Below, in pieces: positions 53,593-62,214 of a DNA stretch of 64,000 nucleotides (position 1 is its first letter; every line of letters begins with the position of its first letter). A program made the translations under genes and the position numbers. The stretch is from contig NZ_CP070501.1 of NCBI RefSeq assembly GCF_018308945.1, positions 1,798,001-1,862,000 of the forward strand. Reading direction: 5' to 3'. The notes under the pieces are model-generated. The model did no database searches. It saw only the letters and a list, made by a program, of their open reading frames with translations, and was not told the DNA's origin. The stretch comes from Agrococcus sp. Marseille-Q4369 (GTDB taxonomy: Bacteria; Actinomycetota; Actinomycetes; Actinomycetales; Microbacteriaceae).

Positions 53593-55020
53593 CTACGGCG
53601 TCGGGGTGCGTGCGTCGTAGGCGAGGAACGAGCGCTGCGCGCGCGTCACGACCGCGATGAGCACGACGATGAGGAGGCCGCCGAACAGCGGCGGCGCCCA
53701 CAGCGCGACGAGGCTCGCGACGGCGCCGGCGTAGAGGTCGCCGAGGCGCGGCCCGCCCGCGACGACGACCTGGAAGAGGCCCTGCGTGCGGCCGCGCATG
53801 TCGTCGGGCGTCGCCGTGAGCATCATCGTCGAGCGGAAGATCGCGCTGATCTCGTCGCTCGCGCCCATGCCGGCCATCCCGATCGCGGCGACGATGAGCG
53901 CGGGCCACGACACCCGCGTCCAGTCGGGGCCGACCTCGCCGCCCAGGCCGAGCGTCATCGCGAGGATGACGGCGCCGACGAGCCCGACGAAGCATCCGTA
54001 GACCGTGATCGCGCGGGCGATCGCGATGCCGTGCCGGTGCACGTGCGCGACCGGGCCGGAGAAGAGGCTCGCGAGCAGCGTGCCGATCGCGGCGGCCGCG
54101 GTGAGCACGCCGACCGTGACCGGGCCGCCGCCGATCGCGAGGGCGCCGACCGCGGGCAGCAGCGCGAAGGGGCGACCGAACGTCATCGCGATGATGTCGA
54201 CGAGGAACGACATGCGGATGTTGGGTGCGTGCTCGAGGAATCGCCAGCCCTCGCGCAGCGACTCGAGGCCCGGCTTCGACACCGCGCCGAGCGGAGGCAG
54301 CTTCGGCAGCCCGATGATGCCGAGGAAGCCGGCGGTGAAGAGCACCGCGTCGATCGCGAACGTGATCGGCAGCCCGACCGTCGCGACGAGCACGCCCGCC
54401 GCGGCGGGACCGACGGTGAGCATCGTGCCGAACGAGATGCCGTTGAGCGCGGCGGCGCGGGAGATGAGGTGGGCGGGCAGGATGCGCGGGGTGACGGCCG
54501 AGCGCGTCGCTCCCGAGATCGTGGCCGCGACCGTGTTGATGGTCGTGAGCACGTAGAACGGCCACACGTGCGCGCGCTCACCCGCGGCGATGAGCGACGC
54601 GTCCCACGCGGAGAGCGCGACGAGCCCCAGCACCGCGGCCCAGCCGGTGAGGCTCGAGGCGATGAGGAGCGCGCGGCGGTCGAAGGCGTCGGCGAGCATG
54701 CCGCCCCAGAGCCCCGCGACGATCATGGGCGCGAGCGCGATGCCGCCCACGAGCGCGACCATCATGGTGCTGCCCGTCATGTCGAAGATCTGCAGGCCGA
54801 CGGCGACGATCGTCATCTGCGCGCCGATGCCGCTGATCGCGGTGCCGATCCACAGGCGGGCGAACGCCTTGCTCGCCTTGAGCGGCGCGAGGTCGACCAT
54901 GCGGCGGCGCCGCTCGGGCGCCTCGCCCGCCGTGTCGCGCGGGTCGGTCTCGACGCCCGCGGGCGGGAGGATGCCGTGCGAGCCGGTCGTCGGCTCGTCG
55001 CCCGACTCGAGGCGGGTCAC
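53593..55020 (-). CDS. MFS transporter, exporter-like (MFS_3)
   Basis: A 475-residue, twelve-span permease of the EntS-like MFS_3 group: LWIGTAISGIGAQMTIVAVG at the first helix, GGMLADAFDRRALL in loop 2-3, SAVTPRILPAHLISRAAALN, and the matching half later. A soluble N-terminus of about 30 residues precedes. The GTG start overlaps the hemA stop by 3 nt (GTGA), so it is co-transcribed with hemA; it might export a tetrapyrrole or siderophore, but only the linkage suggests that. Confidence 0.85.
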   Translation of the reverse strand: MTRLESGDEPTTGSHGILPPAGVETDPRDTAGEAPERRRRMVDLAPLKASKAFARLWIGTAISGIGAQMTIVAVGLQIFDMTGSTMMVALVGGIALAPMIVAGLWGGMLADAFDRRALLIASSLTGWAAVLGLVALSAWDASLIAAGERAHVWPFYVLTTINTVAATISGATRSAVTPRILPAHLISRAAALNGISFGTMLTVGPAAAGVLVATVGLPITFAIDAVLFTAGFLGIIGLPKLPPLGAVSKPGLESLREGWRFLEHAPNIRMSFLVDIIAMTFGRPFALLPAVGALAIGGGPVTVGVLTAAAAIGTLLASLFSGPVAHVHRHGIAIARAITVYGCFVGLVGAVILAMTLGLGGEVGPDWTRVSWPALIVAAIGMAGMGASDEISAIFRSTMMLTATPDDMRGRTQGLFQVVVAGGPRLGDLYAGAVASLVALWAPPLFGGLLIVVLIAVVTRAQRSFLAYDARTPTP

Positions 55021-56402
55021 GCGGCGGAGTCGTCGCCGAGCAGCGCGTCGATCGCCGAGAGGAGGTCGTCGTGGCGGCCCTCGGCCGCGAGCCGGCGGGC
55101 GCGCACGGTCGGCTTGTGCAGCACGACGCCCGCGAAGTGCCGCAGCGCCTGCTCGGCGAGCTTCCGCTCCGCCTCGGTGCCGCGCTTGCCGATGCGCGCG
55201 AGCTCCGCCTCGAGCGCGTCCTCGACGTGCTCGCGGAGCGTCGCGATCGCCGAGCCCACCTGGTGCTCGGCGGTGCCGCGCTCGAAGCGGCGCGCCGCCT
55301 TGCGCACGAGGTCGCGCGCGTCCTCCGTGGCCGTGAGGTGCTCGAGCGGCGCGTGGATGCGGATCGTCTCGAGGTCGAGCACCTCGACGCCCGGCACCGT
55401 CGCGACGTCGGGGTCGACGTTGCGCGGCATGCCCATGTCGACGACGAGCTGTGCGGCGCGGCCGTGCTCGACGGGGCACGCGTGCGCGGCATCCGAGTTC
55501 GAGTGCACGGGGCAGGAGGCTGCGGAGTCGTGGCCGCCCGATTCCTGGCCGACCGGGCAGACGGATGCGTCGTGCACGTGCTCGTCGGCGCCCGGGAAGG
55601 CGTGGGTCGCGGCGAGCCGCTCGCGGCCCGCGCGCAGCAGCGCGGCGTCGACGACGTGCTGGTCGGAGCTCGTGCAGGTCACGATGACGTCGGCGCTCGC
55701 GGCGGCGAGCGCGGCGTCGCGCGGGTCGACGTAGCCGATCGCGTGGCTGCGGGCGAAGCCCTCGCCGCGGTTCGAGGGGCTCCACACCTCGATGTGCTTC
55801 GCGCCGCGGCGGCGCAGCTCGGCGAGCGAGACGCCGGCGAAGCGCCCGGTGCCGACGAGCAGCACGCGCGCACCGGTCAGGTCGACGCGAGCGCTCGCGA
55901 GGTCGAGCGCGAGGCGCACGATCGAACGGCCCGCTTCGCCGAGGCCGGTGCGGTTCTTGATGCTGCGCTGCGTCTCGGAGGCGCGCTGGAAGAGCCGCTC
56001 GAGGTGCGCGGAGGTCGTGCCCGCCTCCTGCGCCGAGGCGAGCGCGCGCCGCACCTGGCCGGCGATCTCGCCCTCGCCGATCACGACCGACTCGAGGCCC
56101 GCCGCGACCGAGAAGAGGTGCTCCGCGGCGCGGGTGTCGACGAGCGGCTCGAGCGTCTCGGGGCGGTGGAAGCCGAGCGCGTCCGCGGCGGCGCCCTGCG
56201 CGATGCCGGCGGCCTCCTCGTGCTCGTCGGCGTCGACGTCGAGGTAGACCTCGAACCGATTGCACGTCGAGATGACGACGGCGCCGTCGACCGCGGGGTG
56301 CGCGGCGAAGGAGCTGGGGAGGGCGGAGGCGTCGGCGGACGACAGCGCCTCGAGGACGTCGAAGTCGGCGTTCTTGTGACTCGCCGTCAGGCAGATGAGC
56401 AC
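55017..56402 (-). CDS. hemA: Glutamyl-tRNA reductase with Cys-Pro-rich insert
   Basis: A 461-residue HemA, the first enzyme of C5 heme synthesis, which reduces glutamyl-tRNA to glutamate-1-semialdehyde. The catalytic cysteine is in ISTCNRFEVY (Cys47); GLESVVIGEGEIAGQVRRA, NRTGLGEAGRSI and LVGTGRFAG (NADPH) follow, and the dimerisation helices end the protein. Between HVVDAALLRAGRERL and AAQLVVDMGMPRNVD lies an insert of about 45 residues (266-315) with CPVGQ, CPVHS and CPVEH (Cys282, 297, 309). Cys-Pro dipeptides are typical heme-regulatory motifs, so feedback by heme is plausible. The GTG start is leaderless-type. Confidence 0.93.
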   Translation of the reverse strand: MLICLTASHKNADFDVLEALSSADASALPSSFAAHPAVDGAVVISTCNRFEVYLDVDADEHEEAAGIAQGAAADALGFHRPETLEPLVDTRAAEHLFSVAAGLESVVIGEGEIAGQVRRALASAQEAGTTSAHLERLFQRASETQRSIKNRTGLGEAGRSIVRLALDLASARVDLTGARVLLVGTGRFAGVSLAELRRRGAKHIEVWSPSNRGEGFARSHAIGYVDPRDAALAAASADVIVTCTSSDQHVVDAALLRAGRERLAATHAFPGADEHVHDASVCPVGQESGGHDSAASCPVHSNSDAAHACPVEHGRAAQLVVDMGMPRNVDPDVATVPGVEVLDLETIRIHAPLEHLTATEDARDLVRKAARRFERGTAEHQVGSAIATLREHVEDALEAELARIGKRGTEAERKLAEQALRHFAGVVLHKPTVRARRLAAEGRHDDLLSAIDALLGDDSAA

Positions 56403-56408
56403 CAGAGC

Positions 56409-56414
56409 ATCCTA
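56409..56414 (-). promoter_or_regulatory. -10 element for leaderless hemA mRNA
   Basis: TAGGAT on the minus strand ends 6 nt before the hemA GTG at 56402; no ribosome site is present. Confidence 0.62.
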
Positions 56415-56503
56415 CCGCGCCGCTGTACCCCGCTCCGAGTCCGCGCCGTCCGCCGTCAGCGATCGCACAGCGCACCGCGAGGCCCGGCCGTCACGCTGGC
56501 GGC

Positions 56504-57709
56504 ATGCGCGAGCTCGACCTCATCCTCTACGGCGCGACCGGCTTCGTCGGTCGACTCGTGGCCGAGCACCTCGCGGCCGCCGCGCCCGCTGACCTGCGCG
56601 TCGGCCTCGCGGGCCGCTCGATCGAGCGTCTCGAGCGCGTGCGGGCCGGGCTCGGGCCGTCGGCTGCGGGCTGGCTGCTCGCGCTCGCCGACAGCGGCGA
56701 CCCCGCGAGCCTGCGCTCGCTCGCCGAGCGCTCGCGCGTCGTCGTGAGCACCGTCGGCCCCTACCTCCGGCACGGGCTGCCGCTCGCGGAGGCGTGCGCC
56801 GACACCGGCACCGACTACCTCGACCTCACCGGCGAGGTGCTCTTCGTGCGAGAGCTCGTCGAGCGCTGCCACGAGCGTGCGGCGGCGAGCGGCGCGCGGC
56901 TCGTCGTCTCGAGCGGCTTCGACTCGGTGCCCTCCGACCTCTCGGTGCACGAGCTCGCCGCGCTCGCGGCCGAGCGGGGCGCCGGCGGCCTCACGGACAC
57001 GACCCTGCGGGTGCGCGAGCTCTCGGGCGGCATCAGCGGCGGCACGATCGACTCGCTCCGCGCGCAGCTCGAGCGCGCCCAGGACGATCCGCGCCTGCGG
57101 GCGATCCTCGCGGACCCCGCCGCGCTCACGGGCGGCGTACCGGTGCGCGAGGCGGCGGATGCGTCGCGGCACTTCCGCGACGACGAGACCGGGGAGTGGG
57201 CTGCACCGTTCGTGATGGCCTCGTACAACACCCGCCTCGTGCTGCGCTCGCACGCGCTGCGGGAGCGCGGCTACGGGGAGGGGTTCCGCTACCGCGAGAT
57301 CGTGCCGACCGGCCGTGGCACGGCCGGGCGGCTGCGCGCCGCGGCCCTCGCGGCCGGCGTGAACGCGCTCGCGGTCGCGCTGGCGACGCCGGGCCTCCGC
57401 CGCGTCGCCGACGCCGCGCTGCCCGCCCCCGGGGAGGGACCCTCGGAGGAGGTCCGCGCGCGCGGGCACTTCCGGATGGTCACCTCGGCGCGCACCGAGC
57501 GCGGCGACCGCCTCGAGGCGGTCTTCGCCGCGCAGGGCGACCCCGGCTACGCGGCGACCTCGGTCATGCTCGGCGAAGCGGCGCTCGCGCTCGCGGTCGA
57601 CGGCGAGCGCTGCAACCGGCGCGGCGGGGTGCTCACGCCCGCGACCGCGATGGGCGACGTGCTCGTCGAGCGCCTCCGCGCGCAGGGCTTCACGATCGAG
57701 ACGACCTGA
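56504..57709 (+). CDS. Saccharopine dehydrogenase-like oxidoreductase (trans-acting enoyl reductase type)
   Basis: A 401-residue protein with an N-terminal Rossmann domain (LDLILYGATGFVGRLVAEHL), STVGPYLRHG, and the typical VSSGFDSVPSDLSVHELA. The family includes mycobacterial trans-acting enoyl reductases (Rv2449c/Rv2953 type) and relatives of saccharopine dehydrogenase. Substrate here is unknown; lipid modification is possible. It is divergent from hemA, with CACGCT 6 nt before the ATG. It has no operon partner. Confidence 0.85.
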   Translation: MRELDLILYGATGFVGRLVAEHLAAAAPADLRVGLAGRSIERLERVRAGLGPSAAGWLLALADSGDPASLRSLAERSRVVVSTVGPYLRHGLPLAEACADTGTDYLDLTGEVLFVRELVERCHERAAASGARLVVSSGFDSVPSDLSVHELAALAAERGAGGLTDTTLRVRELSGGISGGTIDSLRAQLERAQDDPRLRAILADPAALTGGVPVREAADASRHFRDDETGEWAAPFVMASYNTRLVLRSHALRERGYGEGFRYREIVPTGRGTAGRLRAAALAAGVNALAVALATPGLRRVADAALPAPGEGPSEEVRARGHFRMVTSARTERGDRLEAVFAAQGDPGYAATSVMLGEAALALAVDGERCNRRGGVLTPATAMGDVLVERLRAQGFTIETT

Positions 57710-57781
57710 ACTCATCACTGCTCGAGGCGCTCAAGTTGGGCCGCTTCGGCGGATGTCGCAACCGCTGCCCCGCCTAGAGAG

Positions 57782-58528
57782 TCAGCCGTCGACGTAGCGC
57801 GACCACGTCCAGGCCAACTCGTTGTATGCGATTGTCCGACCGTGGAAGTCGTAGGCCTGCTCAAGACTGTCGGCATCGACGTCCTCGGGCAGCAGCGCGG
57901 CCAGCACATCAAGGAGCTGATCCATCGACAGCGTGGTCTCGGGCGGCACAGCAATGCAGAGCCAGCCTTGCTCCGCCTCCTCCGCGCCGTCGATGACTAG
58001 GTCGACCACAATCTCGACTGAACCCTGCTTATGTCGGGTCGACCGGAAGGTGTTGCTCACCTCTTGCCCCGGTTGCGCGCGAGCCTCGTCGTAGAGTTGC
58101 TGCCCCGCCGCTCTCAGCTCGTCCAACACGGCGAGCTCGGTGATCTCCTCTAGAAGTTCCTGGTCGGCGTCGCTCGGGAGGAGTTCGTCGCGCTGGCTGA
58201 GTCGCTCGAACCTTGCGTAGCCGTCCCGGCGCTCGCCGACTGCGTGCGTCTCGTCGAACGCTAGGAGCCAGCAGACGTCTTCGTCCGGGTCGTAGATGGT
58301 TACACCTCGGCCCGTTCCGACGTGCAACGTCTTGATGTGCCCGTAGGGCACGACGTTGAGCATGTTTTCGCCCTCAGCAGGAGCACCAGCACGCTTGTTC
58401 GTGAATGCTCTGAGGGCAGGGTGCAGGTGACAATAGGCCCGCGCGTCCCGAGCCGCGTGTTCTTCTGGAAGGGAGAGATCCTCAGTCAGACAACGCCTGG
58501 TGACGCGTAGCCGAGGAGAGTGGCCCAT
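57782..58528 (-). CDS. Hypothetical protein in a low-GC islet
   Basis: A 248-residue acidic cytosolic protein without membrane segments. Recognisable blocks are RAFTNKRAGAPAEGENMLNV, GRGVTIYDPDEDVCWLLAF, GYARFERLSQRDELLPSD and a C-terminal domain with EEAEQGWLCIAVPPETTL. I do not recognise a family with confidence; a middle part like this occurs in proteins from actinobacterial mobile regions. Codon choice is clearly less GC-rich than in flanking genes. It follows a 75-residue ORF by 9 nt, so the two are probably one transcript, possibly a two-component module such as toxin-antitoxin; this is only context-based. Confidence 0.6.
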   Translation of the reverse strand: MGHSPRLRVTRRCLTEDLSLPEEHAARDARAYCHLHPALRAFTNKRAGAPAEGENMLNVVPYGHIKTLHVGTGRGVTIYDPDEDVCWLLAFDETHAVGERRDGYARFERLSQRDELLPSDADQELLEEITELAVLDELRAAGQQLYDEARAQPGQEVSNTFRSTRHKQGSVEIVVDLVIDGAEEAEQGWLCIAVPPETTLSMDQLLDVLAALLPEDVDADSLEQAYDFHGRTIAYNELAWTWSRYVDG

Positions 58529-58537
58529 CCGAGCCGA

Positions 58538-58765
58538 CTAGAGCGAACGCAACCGAGCACTACGCGCTGCAGCACGCTCGCGACGAGACGCCGCGGCGAT
58601 GGCTTCGCGCTCCGCGGCCGACTGCCCCTTGCGGTTCTTGATCGCTCGCTGCAGCTCTTCGTTAGACATCCCGCGCACCTGCCGCACCAACGTTGCGTTG
58701 CTGAGCGGCGAAGTGCCACGGCGAGCAACACGGGCGCTTGTTGCGGTGTTCATGCTTGGCACCAT
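58538..58765 (-). CDS. Small basic protein paired with the 57782 gene
   Basis: A 75-residue protein rich in Arg, Ala and Ser, with a helical C-terminal half (SNEELQRAIKNRKGQSAAER, then AAASRRERAAARSARLRSL). Starts at ATG 58765 or 58753. It precedes the 248-residue gene by 9 nt on the same strand. It could be a DNA-binding or antitoxin-like partner, but no family is recognised. Confidence 0.5.
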   Translation of the reverse strand: MVPSMNTATSARVARRGTSPLSNATLVRQVRGMSNEELQRAIKNRKGQSAAEREAIAAASRRERAAARSARLRSL

Positions 58766-58835
58766 ATCGGAAAGTATGTGGGCGCTCTATACCCCGCCCA
58801 CAGAAGGCAGCAACTACGCGTGGGATGATGGAGGG

Positions 58836-59948
58836 GTGACCGCCCTGCCCGAGAACCACCCGCTCAACACGCGCACCGGCACCTCGCGGCTCGTGCGCGC
58901 GTACCGCGGCGATCGCCCCGAGACGACCCCGGTGTGGTTCATGCGGCAAGCGGGTCGCTCGCTGCCGGAGTACCGCGAGCTGCGCCAGCGCACCGACGGC
59001 CCCGACCGCGACATGCTCGACACGTGCCTCGTGCCCGAGCTTGCGAGCGAGATCACGCTCCAGCCCGTCCGCCGCCACGGCGTCGACGCCGCGATCTTCT
59101 TCAGCGACATCATGGTGCCGCTCAAGCTCGCGGGCGTCGACGTCAAGATCGCGCCCGGCGTCGGGCCCGTCGTGGCCGAACCCATCCGCACCCCTGACGA
59201 CGTCGCCCGGCTCGTCGCCAACGACCCCGCGATGCTCGACGCCGCGCTCGAGCCCGTCCGCGAGGGCGTGCGGCAGACGATCGCCGGCCTCGCCGAGCTC
59301 GGCGACGGCTCGACCCCGCTCATCGGCTTCGCCGGCGCCCCGTTCACGCTCGCCGCCTACCTCGTCGCCGGCCGCCCCTCGAAGGACCACCTGGAGGCCC
59401 GCACGCTCATGCGCGCGCACCCCGAGGCGTGGGACGCCCTCAGCCGCTGGGCCGCCGACGTGACCGGCCGGTTCCTCCGCGCCCAGGTGGAGGAGGGCGC
59501 GAGCGCCGCGCAGCTGTTCGACTCGTGGGCCGGCTCGCTGCCGCTCGAGCAGTACCGAGAGCACGTCGCCCCCGCGTCGCGCCTCGCGCTCGATCGCGTG
59601 CGCGACCTGGCCGACGCATCCGGCACCCGCGTGCCGCTCGTGCACTTCGGCGTCGGAGCCGGTGAGCTCTACGGGGCGATGGACCTCGACGTCGACGCGA
59701 TCGGCGTCGACTGGCGCGTGCCGCTCGATGTCGCGCTCGAGCGCATCGACGCCGACGTGACGGTGCAGGGCAACCTCGACCCGGCCGTGCTCGGCGCACC
59801 GTGGGAGATCATCGTCGCGGCGATCGACCACGTGATGCTCGCGGGCTCCGTCGCTCGCGCGCACGTGTTCAACCTCGGCCACGGCGTGCCGCCGACGACC
59901 GACCCCGAGGTGCTCACGCGCATCGTGCAGGCGGTGCACGCGCGGTGA
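58836..59948 (+). CDS. hemE: Uroporphyrinogen decarboxylase
   Basis: A 370-residue HemE converting uroporphyrinogen III to coproporphyrinogen III. Signatures: TPVWFMRQAGRSLPEYR near the N-terminus, the active-site loop FFSDIMVPLKLAGVDV, GFAGAPFTLAAYLV and HVFNLGHGVPPTTDP at the end. The GTG start has GATGAT 6 nt upstream and GGAGG only 1 nt upstream, so it is likely leaderless. It is first in the rightward hemE-hemY-hemQ-cpfC-hemC chain, whose members overlap by 4 nt. Confidence 0.95.
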   Translation: MTALPENHPLNTRTGTSRLVRAYRGDRPETTPVWFMRQAGRSLPEYRELRQRTDGPDRDMLDTCLVPELASEITLQPVRRHGVDAAIFFSDIMVPLKLAGVDVKIAPGVGPVVAEPIRTPDDVARLVANDPAMLDAALEPVREGVRQTIAGLAELGDGSTPLIGFAGAPFTLAAYLVAGRPSKDHLEARTLMRAHPEAWDALSRWAADVTGRFLRAQVEEGASAAQLFDSWAGSLPLEQYREHVAPASRLALDRVRDLADASGTRVPLVHFGVGAGELYGAMDLDVDAIGVDWRVPLDVALERIDADVTVQGNLDPAVLGAPWEIIVAAIDHVMLAGSVARAHVFNLGHGVPPTTDPEVLTRIVQAVHAR

Positions 59949-61522
59949 CCGACGACCGCGCGCACGTGCAGGCGGCGGATGCGTCCGCGCGCGCCGGTGC
60001 GCCGACCCACGACACGATCGTGGTCGGCGCGGGCGTCGCGGGCCTCACGGTCGCGCACGACCTCGCGGGCCGCGGCTACCGCGTGCTCGTGCTCGAGGCC
60101 TCCGATCGGCTCGGCGGCGTCGCGAGCGGCATCGAGGTCGACGGCCTCGCCCTCGACGCGGGCGCGGAGTCGTTCGCGACGCGCGGCGGCGCGGTCGCCG
60201 AGCTCGCGGCGGAGCTCGGGCTCGGTGACGACATCGTGAGCCCGAATCCCGCGGGCGCGTGGCTGCAGCTGCCGGGGCGCGCGGTGCCGCTGCCGAAGCA
60301 GACGCTGCTCGGCATCCCCGCGGTGCCGCTCGCGCGCGACGTCATCGACGCCCTCGGCTGGGGCGGAGCGATGCGCGCCTACGCCGACCGGCTCATGCCC
60401 GTGCTCAAGATCGGCAAGGACGAGGCGCTCGGCCCGCTCGTGCGCCGCCGCATGGGGCGGAAGGCGCTCGACCGGCTCGTCGCGCCGCTCGCGGGCGGCG
60501 TCTACTCCGCCGATCCCGACCTGCTCGACATCGCGGTCGTCGCCCCCGGGCTCAACAACGCCATCACGCGCGCGGGCTCGCTCTCGGGCGCCGTCGCGCT
60601 CGTGCTCGAGGAGCGCGCCGGCTCCGCGAAGCAGGCCGGCAAGCCCGGCTCGGCCGTGCAGGGCATCCGCGGCGGCATCCACCGCCTCACCGCGGCGCTC
60701 GCCGAGCGCGCGCGAGCGCACCACGCCGAGCTCCGCACGGGCGTGCGCGTGCTCTCCGCCGCGAAGACCGGGACCGGCTGGAGCGTGCAGACGGATGCGG
60801 GCGCGTTCGCCGCGTCGTCGCTCGTCGTCGCGCTCCCCGAGCGCGAGGCACGCCGCGTGCTCGGCGACGCGCTCGGCGCGGCAGCGCCCGCAGCGGAGCA
60901 GGGCGTCACCGTCGAGCTCGTCACGCTGATCTTCCCTTCCGGCGCGATCGAGGGCGACCCGCGCGGCACGGGCGTGCTCGTCGCCGCCGACGCGACGGGC
61001 GTGCGCGCGAAGGCGATGACCCACTCGAGCGCGAAGTGGCCGTGGCTGCGCGAGGCGGCCACGGGCCGCGAGGTCGTGCGCCTCTCCTACGGCTCGGGGG
61101 TCGCGGCGCCTGCGACCGAGGGGCTCGACGACGCCGCCGCGGCGGCGCTCGCGCTCGAGGACGCGAAGGCGATCCTCGGCATCGACGTCCCGCAACCGCG
61201 CGCGAGCGCCCGCGTGCGTTGGGAGCAGGGACAGCCCTCCTCGATCGTCGGCGCCAAGCGGCGCCAGCAGGCGCTTCGCGACGCCGCCACCGAGCACGAG
61301 AACCTTGAGGTCGTCGGCGCCGCCGTCGCCGGCACGGGGCTCGCGCAAGTCGTGCCGGATGCGCGCGAGGCGGCCCTCCGCATCCGCCGGGAGCGCTTCG
61401 CGATCGCCGGCACCCCCTGGACCGAGGACCTCGACGACGAGGCCGCCGTGACCGAGCCGGATGGCGCATCCGGCATTGCAGAGAACGGCACCATGACACC
61501 GAACGGACGAGGAGAGGCATGA
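59945..61522 (+). CDS. hemY: Coproporphyrinogen III oxidase (HemY/CgoX type)
   Basis: A 525-residue flavoprotein: IVVGAGVAGLTVAHDLAGRG (FAD, about residue 22), VLEASDRLGGVASG, GAESFATRGGAVAELA, and the C-terminal EVVGAAVAGTGLAQVV. In Gram-positive, coproporphyrin-dependent heme synthesis this enzyme makes coproporphyrin III rather than protoporphyrin IX; the presence of HemQ next door supports that use. GTG 59945 overlaps the hemE stop (GTGA) and its stop overlaps the hemQ ATG. Confidence 0.93.
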   Translation: MTDDRAHVQAADASARAGAPTHDTIVVGAGVAGLTVAHDLAGRGYRVLVLEASDRLGGVASGIEVDGLALDAGAESFATRGGAVAELAAELGLGDDIVSPNPAGAWLQLPGRAVPLPKQTLLGIPAVPLARDVIDALGWGGAMRAYADRLMPVLKIGKDEALGPLVRRRMGRKALDRLVAPLAGGVYSADPDLLDIAVVAPGLNNAITRAGSLSGAVALVLEERAGSAKQAGKPGSAVQGIRGGIHRLTAALAERARAHHAELRTGVRVLSAAKTGTGWSVQTDAGAFAASSLVVALPEREARRVLGDALGAAAPAAEQGVTVELVTLIFPSGAIEGDPRGTGVLVAADATGVRAKAMTHSSAKWPWLREAATGREVVRLSYGSGVAAPATEGLDDAAAAALALEDAKAILGIDVPQPRASARVRWEQGQPSSIVGAKRRQQALRDAATEHENLEVVGAAVAGTGLAQVVPDAREAALRIRRERFAIAGTPWTEDLDDEAAVTEPDGASGIAENGTMTPNGRGEA

Positions 61523-62214
61523 GCGAGCAGCAGGCATCGCCGCAGGCAGGGCAGCTGGGCGACGGGTTCACCATCTGGAGCGTGCACCGCCGCGGCGGCG
61601 CGACCGCCGGCGGAGCACCGCTCGCCGACGAGCTCGCGGCGCTCGAGGCCGACGGCGTCACGACGCGCGGCATCTACGACGTCTCGGGCATGCGCGCCGA
61701 CGCCGACGTGCTCGTGTGGATGCACGGCACCCCCGGCGCCGGGACGGGCGCCGAGGCGCTGCAGGCGGCCGTGCGCCGCGTGCGCCGCTCGCGCGAGCTC
61801 GCCGGCACGACGCAGACGTGGGGCGCGATGGGCGTGCACCGCGACGCCGAGTTCAACAAGTCGCACGTGCCCGGATTCCTCCGCGGCATCGAGCCGAAGC
61901 AGTGGGTGACGGTCTACCCGTTCAACCGCTCGTACGAGTGGTACCTGCTCGCGCCCGAGGAGCGCAGTCGCATGCTCGCCGAGCACGGCCGCGCAGGCGC
62001 CGCCTACCGCGGCGTGGTCGCGAACACCGTCGCGGCGTTCGCGCTCGGCGACTACGAGTGGATCCTGCCGCTCGAATCCGACGAGCTCGTCGAGCTCGTC
62101 GACATGATGCGCGAGCTGCGGGCCGTGGATGCGCGCCTGCACGTGCGCGAGGAGATCCCGTTCTTCACGGGCCGACGGATCACGATCGACGAGATCGAGG
62201 AGGTGCTCGCATGA
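61519..62214 (+). CDS. hemQ: Coproheme decarboxylase HemQ
   Basis: A 231-residue chlorite-dismutase-family protein: TIWSVHRRG near the N-terminus, GAMGVHRDAEFNKSHVPGFL, the key VYPFNRSYEWYLLAPEERSR and FALGDYEWILPLESD. HemQ uses peroxide to decarboxylate coproheme to heme b, the last step of the coproporphyrin pathway. The ATG overlaps the hemY stop by 4 nt and its stop overlaps the ferrochelatase ATG by 4 nt. Confidence 0.95.
   Translation: MSEQQASPQAGQLGDGFTIWSVHRRGGATAGGAPLADELAALEADGVTTRGIYDVSGMRADADVLVWMHGTPGAGTGAEALQAAVRRVRRSRELAGTTQTWGAMGVHRDAEFNKSHVPGFLRGIEPKQWVTVYPFNRSYEWYLLAPEERSRMLAEHGRAGAAYRGVVANTVAAFALGDYEWILPLESDELVELVDMMRELRAVDARLHVREEIPFFTGRRITIDEIEEVLA

Noticed and set aside
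55017-56475. In-frame upstream extension that would fuse a long N-terminus to the MFS transporter
   Set aside because: The stretch is the shadow of hemA in another phase; the GTG overlapping the hemA stop is the natural start of the transporter.
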